Assembly: GCF_000519185.1 (NCBI RefSeq)
Contig: NZ_JAFA01000044.1
Coordinates: forward strand, 1 to 58,635
Length of the DNA stretch: 58,635 nucleotides
From: Paraburkholderia nodosa DSM 21604
GTDB taxonomy: Bacteria; Pseudomonadota; Gammaproteobacteria; Burkholderiales; Burkholderiaceae
Direction: 5' to 3'
In this document: positions 27,026 through 34,257 of the stretch, piece by piece
Layout: the number at the start of each line of letters is the position of its first letter
How positions within the stretch are numbered: the first letter of the stretch is position 1
Notes under the pieces: model-generated
What the model was told of the DNA's origin: nothing
Database searches by the model: none
The model's input: the letters and a program-made list of their open reading frames with translations, nothing else
Made by a program: the position numbers and the translations under genes

Positions 27026-27805
27026 ATGACGCAAGCCTCGACGGCCCTGCTCGCGCTCGACGGCATTTCCGTGTCGTTCGGGGGCGTCAGGGCCATTACC
27101 GATATCAGTTTCGAAGTCGCGGCAGGCGAGATCTGCGCGTTGATCGGCCCGAACGGCGCGGGCAAGAGTTCGCTGCTGAACGTGATCAACGGCGTCTATC
27201 GTCCGCAGCACGGCACGCTGCGCTTCGACGGCCATGCTTACCGGCGCATGGACGCGCACGACGCCGCGCATCGCGGCATCGCGCGCACGTTCCAGAATCT
27301 GGCGCTGTTCAGGCGCATGAGCGTGTTCGACAACGTGCTGGCCGGACGCAACCTGCATCGCCGCAGTACATGGCTCGAACAGACACTGCACGTTGGCCGT
27401 GCCGCACGGGATGAGGCCGAACAGCGCGAGCGAGCGCAGTGCGTGATCGAAGCGCTGGATCTGCAGCCGTGGCGTGGCAGCGTGGTGGGCACCTTGTCCT
27501 ACGGGTTGCAGAAGCGGGTCGAGCTGGCACGCGCGCTGGCCGCCGAACCGCGCCTGCTGCTGCTCGACGAGCCCATGGCCGGCATGAATCCCGAGGAGAA
27601 GCACGCGATGGCCGGGTACGTGCTCGATGCCAACGAGCAGCTGGGCGTCACGGTCGTGCTGATCGAGCACGACATTGGCGTGGTGATGGGTCTGTCCGAT
27701 CACGTGGTGGTGCTCGACTACGGAAAAAAGATCGCCGACGGCAGGCCCGATGAAGTCCGCACGAACCCGGACGTGCTGGCGGCCTATCTCGGCACACGAC
27801 ATTGA
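27026..27805 (+). CDS. Branched-chain amino acid-type ABC transporter ATPase (LivG-like)
   Basis: The 259-residue ATPase has Walker A GPNGAGKSSLLN, a Q-loop in RTFQNLALF, the signature LSYGLQKRVELARAL and Walker B LLLLDEPMAGMNP. HDIGVVMGLSDHVVVLDYG near the end is typical of LivG. LSYGLQ varies from LSGGQ, as often happens in this family. It is the first of five genes for a HAAT-type importer placed behind sfnG. An uptake role for an organosulfur compound or an amide is inferred from position only. Confidence 0.88.
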   Translation: MTQASTALLALDGISVSFGGVRAITDISFEVAAGEICALIGPNGAGKSSLLNVINGVYRPQHGTLRFDGHAYRRMDAHDAAHRGIARTFQNLALFRRMSVFDNVLAGRNLHRRSTWLEQTLHVGRAARDEAEQRERAQCVIEALDLQPWRGSVVGTLSYGLQKRVELARALAAEPRLLLLDEPMAGMNPEEKHAMAGYVLDANEQLGVTVVLIEHDIGVVMGLSDHVVVLDYGKKIADGRPDEVRTNPDVLAAYLGTRH

Positions 27806-27817
27806 GAGGGGCGCGCA

Positions 27818-28699
27818 ATGCAATTCTTTATCGAGGTGCTGGTGGGCGGGCTGCTCGCCGGCGTGATGTACTCGCTGGTCGCGATCGGCTTCGTGCTGAT
27901 CTACAAGGCGTCGGGCATCTTCAACTTCGCGCAGGGCTCACTCGTGCTGTTCGGTGCGCTGACCTACGTGAGCCTCGTCGAACGCGGCTGGACCCCGTGG
28001 CTGTCGTTCGGCGCGACGCTCGCCGCGCTCGTGCTGATCGCGATCGCAACCGGCCGTTTCGTGCTGCGGCCGCTCGTCAACCGCGCGCCGATCGTGCTGT
28101 TCATGGCCACCCTCGGCCTGAGCCTGATTCTCGAAGGCGCGGCGCAGCTGTTCTGGGGCGCGCAGGTGCACGGGCTCGATCTCGGCATCGACGACAGGCC
28201 GCTGCACCTGGCCGGCGTGATGGTGAGCCGCTTCGACCTGTTCGCCGCCGGTACGGCCGGCGTGCTGGTCCTCGTGCTGTCGCAGCTCGCGAAGCGCTCG
28301 CGCTTCGGCCTGTCGCTGCGCGCCGTGGCGGACGATCCGCTCGCCGCGTTCGCGGTCGGCGTGCGGCTGCCGCGCATCTGGGCAATCGTCTGGGCACTGG
28401 CAGGCTTCGTCAGCCTCGTTGCGGGCCTGCTCTGGGGCGCGCGGCTCGGCGTGCAGTTCTCGCTCTCGCTCGTCGTGCTCAAGGCGTTGCCGGTGCTGAT
28501 CATCGGCGGCTTCTCGTCGATCGGCGGCGCGATCGTCGGCGGCCTGCTGGTCGGCGCAACGGAGAAGCTGGCCGAAGTCTATCTCGGGACCGTGATCGGC
28601 GACGGCATCGAGAACTGGTTCCCCTATCTGCTTGCGATGCTGTTCCTGCTCGCGCGCCCGTCCGGCCTGTTCGGCGAGGCGGCCGTCGAGCGCGTTTGA
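27818..28699 (+). CDS. ABC transporter inner membrane permease (LivH-like)
   Basis: The 293-residue permease starts MQFFIEVLVGGLLAGVMYSL and has the LivH hallmark FNFAQGSLVLFGA, several further membrane segments and the C-terminal VLIIGGFSSIGGAIVGGLLVGA, which is the coupling-helix region. It lies 12 bases after the ATPase gene and 10 bases before the LivM-like gene, so the unit is one operon. Confidence 0.88.
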   Translation: MQFFIEVLVGGLLAGVMYSLVAIGFVLIYKASGIFNFAQGSLVLFGALTYVSLVERGWTPWLSFGATLAALVLIAIATGRFVLRPLVNRAPIVLFMATLGLSLILEGAAQLFWGAQVHGLDLGIDDRPLHLAGVMVSRFDLFAAGTAGVLVLVLSQLAKRSRFGLSLRAVADDPLAAFAVGVRLPRIWAIVWALAGFVSLVAGLLWGARLGVQFSLSLVVLKALPVLIIGGFSSIGGAIVGGLLVGATEKLAEVYLGTVIGDGIENWFPYLLAMLFLLARPSGLFGEAAVERV

Positions 28700-28709
28700 G
28701 GAAACCTTG

Positions 28710-29744
28710 ATGGAACTGACCCGCCCCCTCGCCGAACCGCGCCGGCTGAACCTGCGCCAGCTGGCCGTGCCGCTTGCGAGCGCGCTCGTTGCATTCTCCG
28801 GCGTGCCGCTCGTGGCGAACGACTACTGGCTGAACGCGATCCTCGTGCCGTTTCTGATCCTGTCCGTGGCCGGACTCGGCCTGAACTTCCTGACCGGCTA
28901 CGCGGGGCAACTGTCGCTCGGTTCAGCCGCGTTCATGTCGATCGGCGCCTATGCGACCTACAACCTGCTCGTGCGTGTGCCTGCGCTGCCGCTGCCGGTC
29001 GACCTGCTGCTCGGCGGCCTGGTCAGCGCCGGGGCCGGCGTGCTGTTCGGACTGCCGAGCCTGCGGATCAAGGGCTTCTACCTGATCGTCTCGACGCTGG
29101 CCGCGCAGTTCTTCGTGGTCTGGCTATTCACGCGCGTGGGCTGGTTTTCGAACTACGACACGTCCGGCGTGTTGAGCGCGCCGCAGCTCGCGATCGGTCA
29201 CTGGCGCATCGACTCGCCGGTGTCGCGCTACCTGTTCGTACTCGGCGTCGCGACCTTGCTGTTCGCATTCGGCGCGAGCCTCGTGCGCAGCGAACTGGGC
29301 CGACGCTGGATGGCTGTACGCGACATGGAAGCCGCCGCGCGCGTGATCGGCATCCCGGTGGGTCGCAGCAAGCTGCTGGCCTTCGCGCTGAGTTCCTTCG
29401 TGCTTGGCATCGCTGGCGCGCTGTGGGCTTTCGCGTATCTCGGCACGATCGAGCCCGACGGCTTCAACCTGAATCTCTCGTTCCAGGTGCTGTTCATCAT
29501 CATCATCGGCGGCATGGGCAGCATCTCGGGCAACTTTCTGGGCGCGGCCTTTATCGTGTTGCTGCCGATCCTGCTTTCAAACGCGGCTGGCGCGCTGGCC
29601 CACGCAGGCATCGGCGCAGACCAGGTGCAGAACCTTCAAAAGATCGTCTTCGGTACGCTGATCATCGTCTTCCTGATCAAGGAACCGGATGGCCTCGCGA
29701 GACTCGTGCAGATCGTCCGTCAACGTCGGCCGAAGCAATCCTGA
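28710..29744 (+). CDS. ABC transporter inner membrane permease (LivM-like)
   Basis: The 344-residue permease begins MELTRPLAEPRRLNL; ATG 28710 follows GAGGAAAC. It contains LNFLTGYAGQLSLGSAAFMSIGAYA, the classic LivM block, and the coupling segment LFIIIIGGMGSISGNFLGAAFIVLLPILL. No fused ATPase is present. It pairs with the LivH-like protein to form the channel. Confidence 0.88.
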   Translation: MELTRPLAEPRRLNLRQLAVPLASALVAFSGVPLVANDYWLNAILVPFLILSVAGLGLNFLTGYAGQLSLGSAAFMSIGAYATYNLLVRVPALPLPVDLLLGGLVSAGAGVLFGLPSLRIKGFYLIVSTLAAQFFVVWLFTRVGWFSNYDTSGVLSAPQLAIGHWRIDSPVSRYLFVLGVATLLFAFGASLVRSELGRRWMAVRDMEAAARVIGIPVGRSKLLAFALSSFVLGIAGALWAFAYLGTIEPDGFNLNLSFQVLFIIIIGGMGSISGNFLGAAFIVLLPILLSNAAGALAHAGIGADQVQNLQKIVFGTLIIVFLIKEPDGLARLVQIVRQRRPKQS

Positions 29745-29798
29745 GCCGTTAATCTCCCCGCTTTATTGTTTCTCTTATCATCCAAGGAATATTTTGGT

Positions 29799-31163
29799 AT
29801 GCGAAATAATGATATTCGTCCAGTTCGTGCCAAGTGGGGAAAGTGGTCCTCGGCTTTTGTGGCGGCGGTTGCGCTCGCTGTCGGCGCTTTGCCTCACGCG
29901 CATGCGGCGGGGGAGGAATACTTCCCGCTGCAAAGCTACCGGGTTGGCCCGTACGCAGCTGGCGGCAGCGGCTTTTTTGGCGGCTTTATCGACTATCTCC
30001 AGCTGACCAATGCGCGCGACGGGGGCGTGAACGGCGTCAAACTCGTATGGAAGGAGTGCGAGACCGAGTATGTGGTGGAGAAGGGCGTCGAGTGCTATGA
30101 GCGCCTGAAGAGTGGCGGCCCGGACGGTGCGCCGACCGCGGCCACGAACCCATTGTCGGTTGGAATTGCCTACGCAACGCTCGACCGTTCGACGGCTGAC
30201 AGGATCCCGCTCATCACGATCAACCACGGCCGTACTGATTCGACCGATGGTGCGGTGTTTCCCTATGTGTTCCCGCTGCAGCTGAACCCGTACAGCGAGG
30301 TCTCCGCAATCGTCAACTATATCGGGCAGCGCTCGGGCGGTCTCGCCGCGCTCAAGGGCAAGAAGATCGTCGTGCTGTATCACGGTTCGCCGTATGGCCG
30401 CGAAACGATTCCGGTGGTCGATCTGCTGGCGAAGCAGTACGGCTTCGACGTGACCCAGATCGAAGTGCCGCATCCTGGCAACGAACAGGGCTCGCAGTGG
30501 CTGAAGATCCACCAGATCAATCCCGACTGGGTGATCCTACGGGGCTGGGGCGTGATGAATCCGGTAGCGATCAAGACCGCGCAGAAGGTCGGCTATCCGG
30601 TCGATCACATCATCGGCAATATCTGGAGCAACTCCGAGGAAGACGTGCGTCCGGCGGGCGATGCGGCCAAAGGCTTCATCTCGATCACGACGCACCCCTC
30701 GGGCACGGACTACCCGGTGCTGCAGGCGATCAACCAGTACGTGATTAAACCGGGCAACGGCAACCTCAAGGACCCGGCGCGCTTTGGCACCGTCTATTAC
30801 AACCTGGGCGTGGTGAACGGCATTCTTAACGTCGAGGCGGTGCGCGTCGCGCAGCGCAAGTTCGGCAACAAGCCGCTCACTGGCGAGCAGGTACGCTGGG
30901 GCTTCGAGCATCTGGATCTCGACGATGCGCGCCTCAAGCAGCTCGGCGCTTTCGGTCTGGTCCAGCCGCTCAAGCTGACTTGCGCGGACCACGAAGGTGG
31001 CGGCGCCGTGCGCTTCCAGCAATGGGACGGCCAGAAGTGGAACGTGATCAGCAACTGGGTGCAGGCCGACCGCGCGCTGCTGCGTCCGATCATCGAGAAG
31101 TCGGCGCTGTCGTATGCGAAGGAAAAGGGCATTACGCCGCGCGATTGCAGCAAGGACCTCTAG
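29799..31163 (+). CDS. Periplasmic substrate-binding protein of the HAAT-type ABC importer
   Basis: The 454-residue protein has a signal peptide (WSSAFVAAVALAVGALPHAHA) and a type I periplasmic-binding fold of the Peripla_BP_6 kind (FGGFIDYLQLTNARDGGVNG, KIVVLYHGSPYGRETIPVV, PDWVILRGWGVMNPVAIKTA, GVVNGILNVEAVRVAQ). AAGGA precedes ATG 29799. It is longer than most LivJ/LivK proteins, and belongs to a divergent binding-protein group. The ligand cannot be read from sequence. Position behind the sulfone operon makes a sulfonate, sulfone or amide possible. Confidence 0.85.
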   Translation: MRNNDIRPVRAKWGKWSSAFVAAVALAVGALPHAHAAGEEYFPLQSYRVGPYAAGGSGFFGGFIDYLQLTNARDGGVNGVKLVWKECETEYVVEKGVECYERLKSGGPDGAPTAATNPLSVGIAYATLDRSTADRIPLITINHGRTDSTDGAVFPYVFPLQLNPYSEVSAIVNYIGQRSGGLAALKGKKIVVLYHGSPYGRETIPVVDLLAKQYGFDVTQIEVPHPGNEQGSQWLKIHQINPDWVILRGWGVMNPVAIKTAQKVGYPVDHIIGNIWSNSEEDVRPAGDAAKGFISITTHPSGTDYPVLQAINQYVIKPGNGNLKDPARFGTVYYNLGVVNGILNVEAVRVAQRKFGNKPLTGEQVRWGFEHLDLDDARLKQLGAFGLVQPLKLTCADHEGGGAVRFQQWDGQKWNVISNWVQADRALLRPIIEKSALSYAKEKGITPRDCSKDL

Positions 31164-31164
31164 C

Positions 31165-31965
31165 ATGGCGAGCACCCCGATCCTGCAGGTCGACGAGATC
31201 GCCGTGACCTATAGTCAGATCATCCCCGCCCTGCGCGGGGTGTCGCTGGCGGTAGCCGAAGGCGCGATCGTCGCGCTGCTCGGTGGCAACGGCGCGGGCA
31301 AGACGACCACGCTCAAGGCGATCTCGAACCTCGTGCGCGCGGAGCGCGGCGAACTGACGGGTGGCCGCGTCGTCTATCGCGGCGCAGACATCGCACGCGT
31401 CGAGCCATGGACGCTGGTCGAGCGCGGGCTGGTCCAGGTGCTGGAAGGGCGGCGCTGCTTTGCGCATCTGTCGGTCGAGGAAAATCTGTGGATCGGGTCG
31501 TTCGCCAGGCGGCCTCGGCGGGCCGAGATCGAAGCGGCTCTCGAACGGACCTACTCGATCTTTCCGCGTCTGAAGGTCAAGCGCCGGTCGCTGGCGGGAT
31601 TGACGTCGGGTGGCGAGCAGCAGATGGTGGCGATCGGTCGCGCGCTAATGGCGCGTCCTTCGCTGGTCCTGATCGACGAGCCGTCGATGGGGCTCGCGCC
31701 GCTCGTGGTCGAGGAAATCTTCGAGACCGTTGCGGCGCTCAACCGCGACGAGGGCGTGAGTTTCCTGCTCGCCGAGCAGAACGCGATGATGGCGCTGCGC
31801 TATGCGCAGCATGGTTACGTACTCGAAGGCGGTCGCGTGGTTGCCAATGGTACGCCGGGCGAACTCGCTCAGCTTGATGTACTTCATGACGCGTACCTTG
31901 GGGGCGCAGCTGTCGACTACACTGCACGTCGCCCCGGGCGTGCGAGGCAGGCTTTGACTGCTTGA
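31165..31965 (+). CDS. Branched-chain amino acid-type ABC transporter ATPase (LivF-like)
   Basis: The 266-residue ATPase has Walker A GGNGAGKTTTLKA, the signature LTSGGEQQMVAIGRAL and Walker B LVLIDEPSMGLAP. RGLVQVLEGRRCFAHLSVEENL is typical of LivF. It completes the five-gene importer with the order G-H-M-binding protein-F. The ATG comes one base after the stop of the binding-protein gene, which supports coupled expression. Confidence 0.88.
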   Translation: MASTPILQVDEIAVTYSQIIPALRGVSLAVAEGAIVALLGGNGAGKTTTLKAISNLVRAERGELTGGRVVYRGADIARVEPWTLVERGLVQVLEGRRCFAHLSVEENLWIGSFARRPRRAEIEAALERTYSIFPRLKVKRRSLAGLTSGGEQQMVAIGRALMARPSLVLIDEPSMGLAPLVVEEIFETVAALNRDEGVSFLLAEQNAMMALRYAQHGYVLEGGRVVANGTPGELAQLDVLHDAYLGGAAVDYTARRPGRARQALTA

Positions 31966-32223
31966 TATGTGAACGTCTGACAGAGCTGAACAGACAGCGC
32001 GCTACAAAAAAGCACTGTGGTTTACGTCGTGAGCTAGTTCGAGTCTCGACGATGAAACCTCGCAAATGATTTAGGCAGAGTAACGCCGGTCTCTCCAGAC
32101 TACTGGATGGGAATTGCACGTTCTTTATAAGAACATATTGGACTGCAGAATAATTGTGTTGTCGGACTGGCCGAATTTTTGAACTTATGCCCCTGTAGTG
32201 ATTGAGATAAGAAAACTTACTAT

Positions 32224-32691
32224 ATGGGCACCAAACGTCAATCCCTTTCTGCGCGGAGATTCTCCGGCGATCCAAATCCTGATGATCCGCTCATCGGGGC
32301 CCGGTTGCGCTATTGCCTCACGCAGGTCGAGCAGCGTCTGGGTGAGGCACTGGCCTCGGCCGTCTTTGCAGACATCCAGATCGCCCACTTCAAGGTATTG
32401 CGCTTTCCGCCTCCGGAGGACGAGCGCCCCATTGACCTGGCACAGCGCGCGGGGATGTCCAAGCAGGCGATGAACTACCTGCTGCTGCAACTTGAAGAGC
32501 TGGGTTATGTTCAGAGGGTCGCGACAGGGGAATCGCCTGCGCGCCTTGTTTCCCTGACCGAGAAGGGCTGGAAAGTGGCCGAAATACAGCGTGTCACGGT
32601 GCACGAGATCGAACGCGAATGGGAGCGGCAGATCGGCGCAAAGCGCTTCCAGACGTTTTACGCGGTGCTGAAGGAACTGACGGGCGGTTGA
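32224..32691 (+). CDS. MarR-family winged-helix regulator
   Basis: The 155-residue protein has the MarR layout: an N-terminal dimerisation helix (IGARLRYCLTQVEQRLGEAL), a winged helix (LAQRAGMSKQAMNYLLLQLEELGYVQRV, wing ARLVSLTEKGWKVA) and a C-terminal dimerisation helix. It follows the ABC operon after 258 bases and has the same direction. It may control the importer or itself. No operator could be pinned down. Confidence 0.82.
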   Translation: MGTKRQSLSARRFSGDPNPDDPLIGARLRYCLTQVEQRLGEALASAVFADIQIAHFKVLRFPPPEDERPIDLAQRAGMSKQAMNYLLLQLEELGYVQRVATGESPARLVSLTEKGWKVAEIQRVTVHEIEREWERQIGAKRFQTFYAVLKELTGG

Positions 32692-32872
32692 TCAGTGATG
32701 GAGCGTTCAGGGGAAAAGCGACGAGCCACAAGGCCGCTGCCGTGGGTATTGAAGTGCCACGTGACTATGCTTGATGCCGAGGTTTATCACGATCTCTTCA
32801 TGGCCGACACCGCACAGCCTCGCGACGCGTGGCCGGCAGGAAGCGTTCCAGCCGGCGCGTGCGGTTTCCGAC

Positions 32873-32903
32873 GGGTGCGCCTGCCATCGTGGCAGGCGCA
32901 CCC
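32873..32903. terminator. Perfect 14-bp hairpin downstream of the MarR gene
   Basis: Two perfectly complementary 14-base arms (32873-32886 and 32890-32903) flank a TCG loop. No T run follows on either strand. Otherwise nothing is recognised in the 417-base interval 32692-33108. Confidence 0.5.
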
Positions 32904-33108
32904 TGACAGAAAATGGCGACTGGGCAGCCAGAACGTTCATCGCCTGTCGATCCGGCGTCCAGTTTGCGCATCACGCCTCGGGTAAAATGCCGTCATCCTG
33001 ACGCCTGCCGGGAATGTCTCCCGGAAGCGCGCCGTTGCGCTGATCGTCGGTGGCAATGACAGCCCAGGCGACCCGCATCGCGGCTGCCGCATCTCCCACG
33101 GAACGACC

Positions 33109-34137
33109 ATGAAATTCGATCACTCCGATCCCGAGCTCAACGATCCGTTGACTGACGAAGAGCTGGAATTCCTCGAACGGTTTCTTTCGGGCAATGCCGT
33201 CTGCGACGATGCGATGGACGCGGTCATGTTGCATGGCTTTCTGACTGCCGTCATCTCCGGACCGAACGCGATCATGCCGGGTGCGATTCTTCCGTGGATC
33301 TGGGATGCCAGGCACGCAACCCGTCAGCCCCGATTCCTGTCAGCAGGTCGGGCTCGCAAGGTCACCGGACTGATCTTTCAGTACTGGAACGACATCAACG
33401 ACACCCTGAATCAATGCCCCGACCTGTTCGAACTCCCGCTGCACACGACCGTGTATGCGGGCGAAGAGGTTCCCGTCCTCGATGAATGGTGCAAGGGTTA
33501 TAGCAAGGGCATCGACATCGACCGGGAGGCTTGGGAGCCGCTGATCGAACGACACCCCTGGTGGTTCAATATCATCCTGCTGTTCGGCACAGCCTCCGGG
33601 GACCACGAGCTGGCGCGGCGGGACTACACGGTTGAACAACGCCGATCGTTTGTTCTCCAGCTCATGGCTTCAGCGCTCAATATCCATCGCGACGGGTGCG
33701 AGGCACGCCGAGAGTTGATGGGGCAGGGCGAGCGGCCAGGCACGATCCCGGCGGATTCATGGCCGAAAGCCAGGAGGGCAACGCAGCCCGCAAAGCGGAT
33801 TATGGACGCGCAGGACGGGAGCGGATCCAAAGACCTGTTCCTCGTAGATTCGCTTGGCCGGGTGACGGACGAAGCGTTTCATCCGCTCGCCTTGTCACCG
33901 CTGGCTACGCGCATCACGCGCGGTGGCACGTCTGTCGATGTGCACATCTATCGCGCCGACGATGATGGTGGTGACGGCTGGATACTTGAAATCATCGACG
34001 CGTCCGGGACGTCCACGGTTTGGGACGAGCCGTTCCCAACCGATGGCGCCGCACTGGCCGAAGCATTGAGCACGATCAGCATGCACGGCATTGCGTCGGT
34101 GACCGGAGACGGACCGGCGCCCGCGCCGAAACACTGA
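33109..34137 (+). CDS. YecA/UPF0149-family protein with a C-terminal extension
   Basis: The first 190 residues have the UPF0149 pattern: LTDEELEFLERFLSGNA, CDDAMDAVMLHGFLTAVISGP, ILPWIWDARHATRQP and FDEWCKGY-like VLDEWCKGYSKGIDIDREAW. Family members are often linked to SEC-C zinc motifs; no such cysteine motif is seen here. The C-terminal 110 residues (LFLVDSLGRVTDEAFHPLAL, VHIYRADDDGGDGWILEIID) look like a separate beta-rich domain I do not recognise. The function is unknown. The stop codon is buried in a large inverted repeat. It is followed by the SNF2-SWIM pair. Confidence 0.7.
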   Translation: MKFDHSDPELNDPLTDEELEFLERFLSGNAVCDDAMDAVMLHGFLTAVISGPNAIMPGAILPWIWDARHATRQPRFLSAGRARKVTGLIFQYWNDINDTLNQCPDLFELPLHTTVYAGEEVPVLDEWCKGYSKGIDIDREAWEPLIERHPWWFNIILLFGTASGDHELARRDYTVEQRRSFVLQLMASALNIHRDGCEARRELMGQGERPGTIPADSWPKARRATQPAKRIMDAQDGSGSKDLFLVDSLGRVTDEAFHPLALSPLATRITRGGTSVDVHIYRADDDGGDGWILEIIDASGTSTVWDEPFPTDGAALAEALSTISMHGIASVTGDGPAPAPKH

Positions 34138-34184
34138 GTGCGCCCGGACCCAGAATCCGGTCGGCGCACTCAGTGTTTCGGCGC
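34123..34184. repeat. Perfect 22-bp inverted repeat spanning a stop codon
   Basis: The arm 34123-34144 covers the last codons and the stop of the YecA-like gene. It is perfectly inverted at 34163-34184 across an 18-base loop that can itself pair (CCGGA with TCCGG). It can fold into a very stable hairpin that may end transcription or protect the mRNA before the helicase gene. Confidence 0.85.
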
Positions 34185-34257
34185 AGGCTATACGTGATCT
34201 CCTGGCGGGCCCGTCTTCCGTCTGCATTCAAACCCCGGATTTCTCCATCAACCGTCC

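Noticed and set aside
25820..27823. 667-codon minus-strand frame
   Set aside because: It is antisense to sfnG and the LivG-like gene, both with strong family motifs, and has no domain of its own.
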